64,000 bases of DNA. Source: Lunularia cruciata. Lineage: Eukaryota; Streptophyta; Marchantiopsida; Lunulariales; Lunulariaceae. Shown here one piece after another: positions 1 to 12,680 of this stretch. The notes under the pieces are model-generated. The model did not search any database. It had not been told where the DNA came from and saw only the letters and a program-made list of their open reading frames with translations. The first letter of the stretch is position 1; the number at the start of each line of letters is the position of its first letter. The position numbers were made by a program, and so were the translations under genes. The stretch lies in the NCBI GenBank assembly GCA_948567375.1, contig OX419760.1, positions 29,512,001-29,576,000 on the forward strand, written 5' to 3'.

Positions 1-1274
1 TGGAAGTATCTTTTCAAGAGCTTTCCATAGATACCAAGATCATAGAAAATGAAGCTAAAACCCTAAAACTTCTTCTCTAGAGAAGAAGTTATGCTCACTT
101 AAAGTGTAAGACAAATGTGTCTTACAGGAGCTACGGGATTCTATTGTGGGAGTTGCGGGCAGGCTATGGGAGCTGCAGGCAGTAGGAATATGGACATGAG
201 ACCTACAGGAAGGCTTTGGGACCATGGGACCTAAGAATGGCTATTCATATGTCTGTCACTTGTGGAATTGAGTGATGTGTATCAATTAGTACCAAACAAT
301 CTGGAGTTTAGATACAAGATCAATTTGCACCACACATTTCCAAAAAGTACATAAGGGTCTCTAAGTATCAAGTGTATAAATAGTGTCAGTGTTTGTAGAC
401 TTTGATAGTTCTTGATCAACAATTCTATTGTGAATAAAATTCTCGTGCAATTGTAGACATAAGTAGACCAACATGAAATTTGGCACAATTTCTATGCATA
501 ATTTTCTTGACCAAATTGATGAATGATTTTTACTCCATCACATATCCAGATTTGGATTCCCTTTGCTTTCTCAAATTCCTAATTGCATTATTTTTCTTCC
601 AACATGTGCATGGGCCTATCATCCTTTACGTGAAGACAAATATTGCTTGGTCTCTTGTTGCAAATTATGATTAGGTTGAGCTTATTATTCTCATTGTTTC
701 AGCATAGAGCATGGATAGGATAAACTTAAATCATCTTGATATGAGATGTTTCAAGTTGACTTTCATAGGACAATTTGTCACTCATTTTTTTGAGACTAAA
801 TCTATGGGTGAAGATAAGCTACAATGTGAAAGCCATGATGAGGATGAGGAGGAAGAGAAGGAATTTAATAATGCTTAGTTGGAGGAGAAGGAAGATGAGT
901 GAGAATATAACAAATGCTCTAGTAGAGAAGAATATAGTTTCATTTGCATTGAAAATTTGTTGTTTCAAATTTTTAACTAAACTTGACCTTATGTTGATTT
1001 TGTGTAGGCCATGTTCCTTTCAAGGATACTGATCTGGATGTTTCTAGGCAATAGCATTGCTTGGATATCCCTTAAGAAGACCTTCATGTGGATTTTGCTT
1101 TAGCAAACTAGGTGAGGTTAGAGAGAGATTTAGAGGTGAGATAAAGGCATACTTATTGGAGAGAGAGAAACTTGTTGCTAAGAGGGAGTGTTTAGTCCAA
1201 GGGAAGGAGGAATTATTCTTGTTTGAGTAGAGGAGTAGAGAGTAGAGATTGGTGGAGTTAGACATTGAAGTTAA

Positions 1275-1339
<65 letters not shown>

Positions 1340-2293
1340 CTTAGACAAAGATGCACACTCTTGGGGCTCATACTACCAAGAAAGAGATGGATCTATTAGC
1401 ATGAGTTTAGGACTCAGCACACACAAACTACCATAGATAGTCCTATAGCATCCTCATAGATCCCTCAACCCCACTGCCTTTTAGAGATGTGTCTAGCAAG
1501 TTGAGTGGCTTGAGAAGAGGTGTATGAATTTGAGAGATGAGGTTGCATGGCTTGAGGATATATGAGGTGGAGGATTTTCTCCTCATCCATTGATTCCTCA
1601 TCTCCTTCATTCTTTGGATCTGCACCATAAGTTCCTAGTTTTGGACATTAGATGTCTAGTGGACATTATGTGGGATAGTAGCCCTCTTTTCTCTTAATGG
1701 TGTTTCTTGACCCAGCAATTTGTATGGACTTTTTATCAAGGCTTGAATAGTTTCTTATATGTACCTTAGTTGAGGGTTAATGATTTCATTTCATATTGTG
1801 TGTCTTCATTTGAGGTTATGACTTGGATAGATGGTGTGAAGTTTGATATAGTGCACCTTCTTTGGTCCATGTTGGATTGTAGTTTCCCTCCTATGGGATT
1901 TCACATAGGTGCACTTCTTATGGGTATATTTACCAAAGTAGATTGTTATTGGATGAGCAATTAAGATTTGAGAGTTAGACCATTTAGTGCCTTCCATGAG
2001 TATTTTATGTGAATTTGGGACATTTTGATAGTTGATAGTGCAATAGCTCCATACTTTTTTAAACATCCTCATATTGCTATCCATCCTTCTAGATTTTCTC
2101 TATCTTAGACTAGGGAAGGTACCTCATCTGGTTCATGTTATGATCTTTTTGCTATGTCCTTGGAGAGATTTAGAATCTTATGAATCTCTTCTATTGACTT
2201 TTGTACCAAGGAGTGGTAATCTGTGCACTAGAGAGATTATAGCTCAGATCCATATGATGGTTTGGTGGAGTTATTTCATGATCCACCTTTGAC
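1..2293. other. AT-rich gene-free repeat DNA
   Basis: No open frame here shows a recognisable family, codon bias or splice structure. The stretch looks like decayed transposon DNA with short internal duplications, for example the G-rich phrases near 130-240 that repeat 'gggag(c/t)tgc(a/g)ggcag'. The only sharply defined element is the (AG)n microsatellite listed separately. Confidence 0.6.
1279..1335. repeat. (AG)n microsatellite
   Basis: An uninterrupted AG dinucleotide run of about 57 bases. It lies in repeat-rich non-coding DNA and is not associated with a gene. Confidence 0.97.
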
Positions 2294-2298
2294 TACAC

Positions 2299-2725
2299 TG
2301 TAACAATATGGAGTTTAACGACAAAGTTAGTAGGGCTAAAGAAGTAGCAAATTAGACAAATTAGCCTAGAATATTCCAAAAGCATCTAGGAAGCTTCTTG
2401 GGAAGCTTCTCGGCTAGCTTAGCTTGTATCCCAAATAGGTAGCTTTTAGAAGGAAGCTTCTAGAAGATTCCAACTAGCTTAGCTTACATGCTAAGTAAGT
2501 GACTTCTAGAAGGAAGTTTCTTGAGAAGCTTCCCAATTAACTTGGCTTGCACTCCAAGAAAGTGGCTCAAGGAAGCTTCTTGAGAAGCTTCTCAAGAGCG
2601 TAGTATGACCCCTATAAATACAAGAGCCAAAGCTCATGCTAGGCATTTGGAGTTTTCTCGACATTCAAGTGTCCCAATGTGATTTTCCATTCTCCTATTT
2701 CTCTCCTCGGTCTTGATCTTTGACA
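2299..2725 (+). mobile_element. Solo LTR of a Ty3/gypsy-type element with perfect 5-bp TSD
   Basis: The segment begins TGTAACAATATGG and ends TTTGACA, so it has the TG...CA ends of an LTR. It is flanked on both sides by the same five bases, TACAC (2294-2298 and 2726-2730), the target duplication expected of integrase. The interior has many AAGCTTCT/AGAAGCTTCC blocks and a tail near 2660-2720 shared, in inverted orientation, with the LTRs at 50429-50900 and 52462-52757, where the same LTR flanks integrase-coding DNA. No coding DNA remains here, so this is a solo LTR left by LTR-LTR recombination. The TSD and ends are seen directly; the superfamily is inferred from the related element downstream. 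Confidence 0.85.
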
Positions 2726-2730
2726 TACAC

Positions 2731-5700
2731 ACAAAATGAGAATTATATGGTATTTAGTCCAGGGTTTACTTCCTCCTTATTTCCACACTTGGATGCAAAA
2801 ATAGAATGCCTTGGATATAAATAGAGGGTCAAGGCACAAAACTTAGGCTTGTGATATATTAATATCATATTAGTTGTACACCTATATATTGTAAGTGTAT
2901 ATTTTATGGTTCAATTTAGCCACATTCATTGTCTTTGGCCTTTGTATTCATGAATTCCTTGTTTTCATGGTGATGAAGATGTTGAGTACTCACTTTACAT
3001 CATCACCTTATGTTTGTTCAAGTTGTTGGCACCTCTTTGGATCAATTTGGAAGTTGGTTTGGTTTAGAGCCTATTGAATTTACTACTTGTGATTTTACTA
3101 CATTTTGTTCTATTTTATTCCCACATTTGGCTTTTTTCACTTGATAGCATTGCCTCTCAATGCTTAGCTTCAATACTCCTATGCAAACTATAGGAAGGCT
3201 ATCAAGTTTCTAACAACCTCTAGTAGTTGAGTGGTTTCTTAGTCCTTATCATGAGATATGTAGCCATGAAGCTCTCACTATCTTAGTTGGGAAGCAAAGC
3301 AATTAGAACAAGGATGAGATACTCAAGAAGGCAATGAGAATATAGGTTCTATACCAATAGCATGTACTCCTAGCTCAAGCTTAGCAAGTGAAGAGTGACA
3401 ACTTGCTTGCCTTGCATTAAGGTACAACCAAGAAATTAGACTATAGACCATGATGTTGGAGATGGAATTTTTTTTTTCAAGTGAAAAATGAAGAGAGTAG
3501 CTAGTATGAAGGCCAACACCTAAAATTGCCATAGCACCATAATACATTGTTGTTACTCCACATAGTAGCTAATCAACCATGATCTTTATTGTTCTTCTAA
3601 ATAAGGTTTTGGAACAAAGGGATCAAGCATCACTCCTTTTGCCAATCTTGGAAGAATATGGAAATTAGACCACATTGGGGTCTATTTCCTAAACTATGGA
3701 CAATCATCCTAAGTAGATGTTGTGCCGGTTATAGCCCGCTATGAGCTCAGCTTGGCCTCTAGTAGATCAAAGGAAATCAAATAGTTTTTGCTAAATGCTA
3801 TTAAAAGCATAAGAAACATGGCAAATAAACCCCACAGTCCTTGCTCCTCTATATGGCTCCCTAAGGGCCATGCTTGCCTTGGGCACTACAATGGTTCTTG
3901 TAGGTGCTCATGTGCTCTCCTTATCATTCCTCATGGCCTACATGGCCCCGTATTTTCCTTATACATAGAGTCTACGTCCCCATCGTCCCTTACACAACAC
4001 CAACCAAGAGTCAAAGTGTTTGGACTTAGACTTTATAATGCAATCCATCACTCATTTCAACTAAAATCAAACTTAATGGATAACTATGATATTTATCAAA
4101 ACATTCCATTTCATAAAAGAATGGAATATAGCAAACATAAATCACTCTGTCAATCATTGCAAAATGAAGTATCTTCTAAAATGAAATTTCTATCACTTGC
4201 TTAGAGATGTTTCACCTTGTAGATGTTGGACCTTGGTGAGAGAAATGGTAAATGGTAAATCCGTTATAAGATGAATTATTTATACAAACTGAAGACAACA
4301 AGAACCAATACACTAGAACACATAGTAGAATGAAAGAGAATTAATTGTACTTTTCTATTTTTTATGCAATTACAAATTAATTATCTTTCCCCTCAAAATT
4401 CAAATCCACTAGGACAATAATCCTTGCTTCCACTCCCATCACTTAAGGTAGAGGGACTGGAATTTGGCACTAGAAAATTTAGGATAAGCATAAGTATTAT
4501 TGTTTTAGGAAGGATCAATTTGAGAGAGCATTGTCATTAAACTATTAATCTCATAAGCTGACTTCCCTACTTTTGCTAATTCTAGTATAGAAGTGCTTTG
4601 ACTATGCCTCCTTCTCCTTGAACTGAAGTTTCTCCCATTTACATCTTATTTTCTCAAACATCATCATTTTCTCTATTTCCACCTTTGCTCTTTGATTCTC
4701 CATCTTTGCCAAATTTTTGAGCTTCTATCTTTGCTAACTTACACCTCTCTTTTGCTTCCATATCCTCACTCTTTAATTTGGTTTGGTAAGCAAGATCTTG
4801 CAAAAAAGTTGCTAGTATGGGTGGCAATTTTTTATGCTTCTCCATCTAAACCTTCTTTTGCTTCTCAAATGTTCCACATATTAGATTCTCCTTCTCTCCT
4901 ATCTTTCAATCCTTCTTGGCAAACACGTGGCCCTTCTACTACTTCTTTCTCAAGGTATGGATTTTTCACTCCTTTTGAATCAATGTGTGCATGTTTTAAT
5001 CCTTATCCTCTTGTACTTTTCTTGCTTTGCATATACTCAGGTTGAGAATCCACAAGAATTCCACACAAGGTTGAGAATCATCAAGAAATAGACTCTCTTC
5101 TTCTAATACTTGCTTTGTATCCTCTCCAAACTCAAAGGCACTAAGAAATGTCTCACTAATACTTGCACAAGGATGTAATATTCAAACTCACTCTTCTCTT
5201 CTTCTTGGATTTGCACACAAGATCTTATTCCAATTTCCTCACTTTACCTCATTGACACATTCATATTTGCTTCATTTCCCAACCTCAAATTAAAAGAGCA
5301 AGAGGATATATGGTAGTTCTGCATCCAAACATAATATCGTTCCTATTGAAATAAGAACACATAGAATTCAACTTGTCATATATAGTTTTTGATACACATT
5401 TCACGTCCTTCTTTGTGAATCCTTCTTTGGTGCTTTTATCCTTCCAATCTCTAGTAAATTTATAAGACTTTGTTTATGTGGCCCATTTCTTGCTCAATCT
5501 GTCTCCAATCATAGTACATGGAAATTCCCTCCCAAAATTCAGGAGAAATGTGGAGATCATGCTAAAAGTAGTGTTCATTTGTACCGGCTGCTTGCAAGTG
5601 CTCCGATGAAACTGATCCAAGTGTTTGGGATCACCAAGATAATCTAAAATATGTGCATTATGATGAGCAATCCTAAATCTATCTTTGTTTTCATCACATT

Positions 5701-6800
5701 TTGATTTACCTCTATTCTCTTACCCCAAACAAACCCAAAGCCATTGATGAAGACAATGAAGGCTGGAAAGAGACAAAGAAGGCAATGAGGTCACTAACAA
5801 AGGGATTGAGTATACCATGCTCAAGAGCTCCCAGAATCTACCACTTGGAGCTGAATTGAGACACCAAGGGGAGTAGAAAGAATGATAGTGGGAGACATGT
5901 GAGTGGACAAAATTTCTATCGGAGAGAGAATAGGAAAGGAGTACTCCATGGTTGGGTGACAACGCACCTTCTTATGAATCTAACAAATTTTTAACCATAC
6001 ACATCTGCACTGAGAACCTTGAAACTCAAGCAAAAGAAATCAATTTTGAACAAGGACGTGTGCCAAAAACCACTCTCTTGATACCATACAGATAATTCAT
6101 TTACAATCCCTTCATCTGAGAGAGAAGGGAGGGAAATTCGGAGGGGAGTTTGGTCTTTGGGAGGAAATTGGTTCTGGCATAAGTCTTCCTTCATTTTGAA
6201 ATGTGCAGATTCAAACGTTAAATGCCACATGCTATAATCTGCAAAGCAGAATTGCATGTGGCACAATCTGCGTGGCCTTCACTATTATTACTTTTCCTCG
6301 TTACTCACAACTAAACAGATGCACATTAGATTTGATCGGACCCATAATAGAAAATAGCATAGCATTCCTTGTAAACTGTTCAGGGGACCTTTATGGGGGA
6401 TATTCAATTTCAATTTCCCTCTCCGTACAGAATGTGAAATCTTGATGGGGTCTCGTAAAGACTTTTACGAAAGTAATCCACTTCCGTAAAGATTCCATAT
6501 ATTAAAATTTGAAACCTCCAATCTCCTCTGCATCGACATCACTCCTTGGCCAAATTTCGGCAAGGCACATTACAATATAAATACAAGTAGGGTATTGTTA
6601 TATAGACCCCTCATTTGTTAAAACAACCCACTCTAGTTTACAATTTTCAAGTCACAAATACTACTACGATTCACAAGAGAGTCATAGTGACTTCATCCGC
6701 TGCAGACTCAAATGCATTTCTAACAAAATGAAGAGGTTGATTTAACAACACCCTACAAAAACATAAAAGATAAAATATAGTGATGGATGGACACTATGAA
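2731..6800. other. Gene-free repeat-derived DNA
   Basis: Open frames here (for example 3788-4204 plus and 4654-4845 minus) have no recognisable domain and are broken on every side. The minus-strand frame at 4654-4845 is lysine/glutamate rich and may be a scrap of a transposon-encoded helical protein, but nothing secures this. From about 6,200 the base composition becomes less AT-rich, approaching the gene island that follows. Confidence 0.55.
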
Positions 6801-7504
6801 AGCACTAACCGGAACTCCAGTTATCGAGTTGGAGGAGGCTTTGTGAATGTAAGAGGAACGAAGCATATCGCTTGACTGCATTGCTACAACTTTTTCAATT
6901 GTGATCCGGATTCGGAGACATATATCCGGAGAACTAGGAGCCAACTGCGATGTTCTACGTTGATGTTGCTCCTCTGTAGGACAAGAGGCATTTAGAAGAA
7001 CATGGTCTGCCTGTCCCTGAATTTCAAAGCCAACTAGGACTGTCCTGGTGATCCAAGTGAAGCAAATAGGATACGGTCAAGTAAATCGGAAAACTTGAGG
7101 TGCAGTTGAATACAATTGTGGTTAAGTATATCTCTGACAAGACCTGCTTTTCCTGTGGAAGACTTCGTATTGCTTTCCCAACTAGACTGCTCCGGATAAT
7201 ACGGGCCGCCCATGATACCACCGTCACACCCGTCTGCTCAGCATTCTCCTATCACCACGCGTAGTTCCCAAGCGAGGTATTTAGCGATACCTCTGGGAGT
7301 TGGATAGTGCCAACTTCTCTTGGCTTGCAGAATAAAGTCCTTGAGTTTCAGGGTGCGAGCAGCTTTTGAGTTGAAACGGAGGGCACAGGAACTGATCAAG
7401 GGGAATTTATTAGAACAACCACGAAAACTATCATGGTTCTATATTTGTTTAGGAAGGAAAGGCACAGACACCACGGTAGCCATGACGGCCAAGCTTAGCT
7501 AGGC

Positions 7505-8435
7505 GATGCCGGTGCATTTGGCATAATAGGTGAGACATTCGGGCTCTTCAAAGGCAATCGCCCTCACCCAACTTTATTGATGCAGGTCCAATTTGCAATT
7601 ATCCTACCGTGTTGTTATATACTTCGTGTTCTGCATCCACTGATCACAGAAAAGTTTATTCCCAGTCGGATCCCACCTCCTCCATCCCAACCTCAGCCAC
7701 CACTCCAAGATGTGCCTCCTAATGATTCCCATTGGTGGATTGGCTTCCTCCTCCACTTAGCCATGGTAGCCGTGTGTGATTGTACGTCTGGTATCAGTTG
7801 CAGTGGTTTACAAAGCAATGGGAAGTATCAGAAAGACGGAACTGTCTGGAGAATCCCGGACCCCAAGCACCCTTGGCCAAGGTTTATAAGGTCTGCCACA
7901 ACTGTTGGGGAAGCTCTTTGTCACCAATCTTTGGGGTGGCTTCTTCATCGTTCTGAGTATCCTTCTCATGGCTGGGGCTGGCGCTCTCTTCAGCAAGATC
8001 ACGCCGCTTGCATCTATTATCCCCATAATCTTCTCATTGATTCCACTGTTCTACGTAGCCATCTTGTTGCCAGTTGCGAATGGAATAACCACCTGTGAAG
8101 AGCACTACGGTTTGTCTGCTTTCAGGAAGGGAAAGAACATCATGACAGACAAGTGGGGTTCCGCATTGCGATTGTTCATTTTGTATGGTATTGTCAATGT
8201 GATTGAAGGAGGAATTGCTTGGTTCCCCATGAAATTCCAAGTAGATGAGAATGTTGCAGACAAGTCTAAGTACATCTGGTTCGGAGTTGGCCGTATTGTC
8301 TACACCCTAGTTGTTTCATGGGTGGCTCAGTTAAACTTGATGCCATGGGCGCTGTTTTACTTCTCTTGCATTGAGAAAAATAAGAAATTTGAAAGTGGAG
8401 CAGCAGGATATATGCCAGTTGCATCAGAGGTCTAG
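7505..8435 (+). CDS. Multi-pass membrane protein of an uncharacterised plant family; 5' end unresolved and frame broken
   Basis: The frame opened by a likely splice acceptor near 7498-7502 reads DAGAFGIIGETFGLFKGNRPH, then a hydrophobic stretch. This is the layout of plant membrane proteins (function unknown) that begin with a cytosolic amphipathic segment and carry about six membrane spans. From about 7890 to the TAG at 8433-8435 another frame encodes four clear spans (LFVTNLWGGFFIVLSILLM; IIPIIFSLIPLFYVAILL; LFILYGIVNVIEGGIAW; IVYTLVVSWVAQLNLMPWAL) and the loop CEEHYGLSAFRKGKNIM typical of the family. The join fails by one base at the G run 7907-7910: with one G fewer, RSATTVG would run directly into KLFVTNLW. 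Alternatively an intron ends at the AG of 7889-7890. An upstream exon beginning near 7330 (RVRAAFELKRRAQELIKG) may belong to it. No ATG start could be fixed. The conserved C-terminal half argues for a real gene; the break could be decay, a sequencing error or a missed intron. Confidence 0.6.
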
Positions 8436-10024
8436 ATTCGCAAAGGCAACGACATTCAGTCGACAAAACAGTTCTCAATCTCTGTTCTAAAGCGATGATT
8501 TGATCTTCATGAAGAAAGGGGTCAGTTGAAGATGCTCACAACTGAATCAGGTCCCCTTTCTGTTGTCACAGTGGTGGATCTGCAACCAAGAATATGGTAA
8601 ATCGATTTCAGTGTTGAGTCGTTGTAAGCTTATGGTCCAGATCCAGGTGGCAAAGAAAATGTAAAATTTTAATTTCTTTTTCATGAAGGCAAAGTACATG
8701 TTATATCTCTCATTGACTCAAGAAGACAGATGTATATGAGAACGACCATGCTCTCCCACCTATTTGGTGGACAGATTACCGAGGCAGATTTGCGCTGTTT
8801 ACTTGATTGCATGCTTGATACCTGTGTTTTGTCAAACCTTGAATTGTTGACAATTCTTAAACTTGTCTTTCACAACATCAGCTCAAATACTTTTGAGGAA
8901 TGTTTACTTAACTGCTCACAGACTGCATTAGGAATCAAATTCGGGCTTTTCTACTTCTAGATTGCTCAACATCTTCTGTCCAACTAACGAATGGACCTCA
9001 ATGAGAGAATCAGTTCTTCATCACAACTGGTTGTCTCCACCTTCAGACCTTGCGATTGTTCTGCTGGATGCTTATCTCGATTTATCATCACTCTTGGCTA
9101 CCAGAAATAAAAACATCATAGAAGTGCTAATGGTTCGAGCCAAATCTGACTTTCTCCTTTTGAAGCAGCCAACTAACACCAATCAACTTTCGCACACACC
9201 AACTTCAAATGTTTAAAAATTGTCAACCATCATACGAGAAAAGTTCTCCACTCTTACTCTCCACCGTTTAAACGATGTTAGGAGGAGGAGAGTATGAGAC
9301 TTCTTGTAACTTCAAATGCAGGTAGGTGAACACCTCCAGATGGAAAGTTCTGCCATCGAGGACGTGGAAAACTATGAAATATTATGTTTTTTGTCGTCCG
9401 CCTTACGTCTTGTGAAAACACGGAGTAAAAGTACTGATCGCTTTGTTCATTGGAGAGCAGAGTTTTCGACGAGTAGATGTGCCCCGTAATCCTCCACTGC
9501 CCACACATGCCTATACGATATCTCTTCAGAGTGTATGTGCTCTTTGAAAGATTTGATGGTAATATGGTTTGCTACAAATGACGATGATTACAAATCGTTT
9601 ACAGCGAAACATAAGCATTTGATAGGACTGGCAAAGCAATACAAAATCTTGTAATTTGGTTCTTGCTTCTTTGCTTGGTCATTACATATGTCTATTTCGG
9701 GGGATCAAACCTTCCACATTGCTATGGTGTTCTCTAGACCGATCTTGTTGGAAAGGGCCAATCTGTCAACCGAAAGATCGATCCTTATGACTAGTACTAA
9801 ATAGCTCGCTCGCCTATAGCGCGGGGCTTAAACCAATACAAGTTCAAAGCACAACTGAATAGAGAAAGGGAATGGAGCATTTGAGTTCCATTGGTCTCAA
9901 GTGACGGCCCATACGGTCAAGGTGAACAACGGTCAATCTCCTTCGGGTAGATGAAGCTTATCTATTCAAAATGGACTAGAAGATCAGAAATCCTTTGCAG
10001 ACTCAAAGTCAATGAGAGGAGATA
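8436..10024. other. Intergenic, no gene seen
   Basis: The first 300 bases or so are likely the 3' UTR of the membrane-protein gene. The remainder has only short, unrecognisable frames on both strands. The end near 9,950-10,024 would be the 3' flank of the minus-strand methyltransferase gene. Confidence 0.5.
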
Positions 10025-10879
10025 TTACTTCCTGCAGAACGTTAGACAATTTCTACAGGGAGTGTCAATAGCTGCTTGGTCGAGGCCGACTTGGGCTGCT
10101 AGTTGGATGAGCCTGCCTTGATCAACCTCTCTCAGGGTCCACTCTTCTGATTCTTCCCACTCAACTTTCTCATCTGAATCCACTCGCGTTAGTCTGAATT
10201 TTTCATGCATTACTCTTGCTCCTTCCACCAGGGAGAGTTCATGGTGAGTTCGCCATCTCCTATAAGGCCCGACTTTGAAGGCTTCCTCTGTCAGTGCTGC
10301 ACCTTCGGAGTCCGCAACCTCTCTGTGGCAAAGCTCATCGAGAGTCAAAAGGTTTATAATGGCCAGTCCTTCACCATTTCCCTTCAGATGCAAGTGGATC
10401 TGCTTCAACGCCATTGTTAGCGCATCTTCACTCAGCAAGTGATGAAATGGACCAGCAGCTGCAATAATGAAGTCGACGCCCTCGTGCCATTCTGGAGCAT
10501 CCCACTTCTCTAACGAGTCCACCTTAAACTCGACATCTGGGAGTTCCTTTTCAGCTTTCAGTTTCTGAAGCTTTTCGCGTGCTCTGAAAATCATGACCTC
10601 GCTATTATCCACCCCCAGGAATCGGAGATCTCGATCACTAGGCCTGACCTCTTTCCCCAAACTTTGCAGTATTGCCACCACGCAACGACCTGTACCTGTC
10701 CCCAAATCCACCGTCCGAAACTCCTCTTTCTCTATCAGCTTCAATTTCCTCCGCTGCTCAAATAAGGCACAGAATTCCTGCATGTCAGCGGAGTTTATCC
10801 CTCCGTAGAGAGTATCAACCATCACATCGTAGAAATCAACAAAGCTAGGTTGGAAATAGGAGTACAGTTTGTCGTCCAT
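10025..10879 (-). CDS. Class I SAM-dependent methyltransferase, intronless
   Basis: A single uninterrupted 284-residue frame from ATG (10877-10879) to TAA. It has a Rossmann methyltransferase core: motif I TVDLGTGTG at residues 56-64 (the glycine-rich SAM loop), an acidic end of strand 2 in LGVDNSE at 88-94, VDSLEKWD at 120-127 where the adenine-contacting residue falls, and strand 4 in VDFIIAAAGPFHHLL at 135-149. The N-terminal FYDVMVDTLYGG resembles the helix that caps the cofactor in ubiE-like and trans-aconitate-like methyltransferases. The substrate cannot be told from the sequence. No signal peptide or organelle target is obvious, so it is probably cytosolic. There is no intron, unlike the multi-exon genes in the window, so acquisition from a microbe or retrotransposition are both possible. 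The next gene on the same strand starts 2.9 kb upstream and is unrelated. Confidence 0.85.
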   Translation of the reverse strand: MDDKLYSYFQPSFVDFYDVMVDTLYGGINSADMQEFCALFEQRRKLKLIEKEEFRTVDLGTGTGRCVVAILQSLGKEVRPSDRDLRFLGVDNSEVMIFRAREKLQKLKAEKELPDVEFKVDSLEKWDAPEWHEGVDFIIAAAGPFHHLLSEDALTMALKQIHLHLKGNGEGLAIINLLTLDELCHREVADSEGAALTEEAFKVGPYRRWRTHHELSLVEGARVMHEKFRLTRVDSDEKVEWEESEEWTLREVDQGRLIQLAAQVGLDQAAIDTPCRNCLTFCRK

Positions 10880-12680
10880 TTTATAGTTCCTAAGGTTCAG
10901 GATTGTCCCACAAATGACTTGGTAGGAATGGAATCCCTTTATCCTTCATGAGTTTACTGTTATTAACATTTCTGAGAATCCTCCTAGAGCACAACGCATT
11001 CCTGCATCACCCAACAAGTGCCCATCCCTTCTGGTCGAAGGTCTCACGTATCCACTTTCTGTTCGGAAGTCAGCCCAGCATCTAATCGTTACTAGTTCCA
11101 GTTGAAGATTGAGTTGAGGATCGTGTGGATTGACGCTCGGGACGTAGTAACGTAGTGTCAGGCTTAAGAGTAGGCCTCACAGTCCATGATTACCCGAAAA
11201 TTCGATCTCACAGCACTGCGTGTCCTCCACTAGCGCACGGGAGCATTCCTAGTGTCGCATTGGACAATTTTGTATTCACTATACCCGCTTTCTCAGCGCA
11301 GACCTAAAGCTTACCAGACAGTGACATTTTCGACCCATTGCAACTCAACAGTCGTCACCGTTCAGAACAGTGAAAGGGGTGTATTCATGTCGTCTGACTC
11401 ATACCCAGTAAATGCTCCACAACGAACAGTGGGCACCCAGTATAGTCTGCATGGCATTGAGATTTCTCATTTCACCATCAGGGACTTCAGACCTCCCTTC
11501 CCATTTAGTACACCTTGAACCTCAGAGGATAGTGTGGTTTGGATTGTCAACAATATCATAGAAGAGGTGGTCAACCGAGCAGTGAATCCTCAGATGAGTG
11601 TACTGTATCAGAGGAAGGCGCTGGGAACCACACGTGCAGGTGGTTGTTTACCATTTCCGACAAGTCCAGACCAAATTGTCAACCTCAAATGTAAGAGGAA
11701 TAAACAGAATGACAAAAACGAAAGTTGGACGGTGTCAATATTGCGCTTGTTATCTGTGATCGAGTCAAACTACGTGATGAAAAATGATAGTCACTAACCA
11801 TCGAAGAGTGTGACGAAGGGACACAATCTAGAGGATGTGCAGTTTTGTTATCGGTTTGGGAGCTCGAATACATATGCCGGCAGGTGACATCAGAAACCGA
11901 GCTGATGTAAATGAAGCCGTTGAAGTGACAGCCTTCCAGCCTGAGTGTCAGAGTGTATTGATGAAGAAACAATCCAACAGAAGGTGATATATAGGAGCAG
12001 CCGCCGGGAGCTGCAAAGAAGTCCATCTCACCAAATACACGGTTTCAAAATCGGAAAGGACGGAAAACCATTCCGGGATTATCGTGTGACCTTGGCTTGA
12101 CAAAAAACGGAATTTGATACGCGATGTGCGGAACATCTCCTGGAACTTTGCTTCTGCGTCACCAACACTAAATGTTTCTAAGGAGACATCAATCGTATTA
12201 GACATGAAAAGTTGCAATTTATTTACCAGCCTTGCGTAGCGAGACATTGCAAGATAGGTAAACATAAATCAATATCAGTTCACAAGCCAGCGTTGGGAGG
12301 CTCTCTCTCTCTCTCTCTAGGTCTGCGTGAGCCAGCACGAATTCAAGTGGGAGAACTGTAATCTTGAAGGGCAAGTTAGCAAGGTTTCCAGCTCGAGCTA
12401 TTGCGATATCAAGTGGTAAGGTCGCTATGAAAATTTGCAGTCATCATTCAGGAAATGGAAGCAAGGAGTTTTTGAGTGAGGCGAATCATCCATTCGAGAA
12501 CGAAGATATGAAATGAGTAATATTGCGGGACATCAATCACAACCAGATGTCAAACACCACAAAAGAGTATGCGTTCTGCTCGGAGAAGGATTAGTTTCTC
12601 CCGAAAAAATCAAGAATTCTTTTCACGCCTACAAAGTGCAGTATATTACAGATTTTATCCAGAGGGGTAGAGAGGTTCGA
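10880..12680. other. Intergenic between two minus-strand genes
   Basis: This holds the upstream region of the methyltransferase gene and the 3' flank of the transporter gene. A minus-strand frame at 11948-12265 (about 105 codons) has an even amino-acid composition but no family I recognise, and no supporting splice or start context, so I do not call it a gene. A short (CT)n tract lies at 12301-12318. Confidence 0.5.
12301..12318. repeat. (CT)9 microsatellite
   Basis: A short uninterrupted CT run about 0.36 kb beyond the stop codon of the nucleotide-sugar transporter. Confidence 0.9.

Noticed and set aside
4654-4845. Lysine/glutamate-rich minus-strand frame resembling a transposon- or NAM-associated helical segment
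   Set aside because: Too short and compositionally biased to separate from chance; no second block of homology around it.
9780-9850. tRNA-like phrase (agctcgctcgcctatagcgcggggcttaa)
   Set aside because: No acceptor or anticodon stem could be paired around it.
11948-12265. 105-codon minus-strand frame with ordinary amino-acid composition
   Set aside because: No family resemblance and no start, splice or neighbour evidence; kept only as a remark on the intergenic region.
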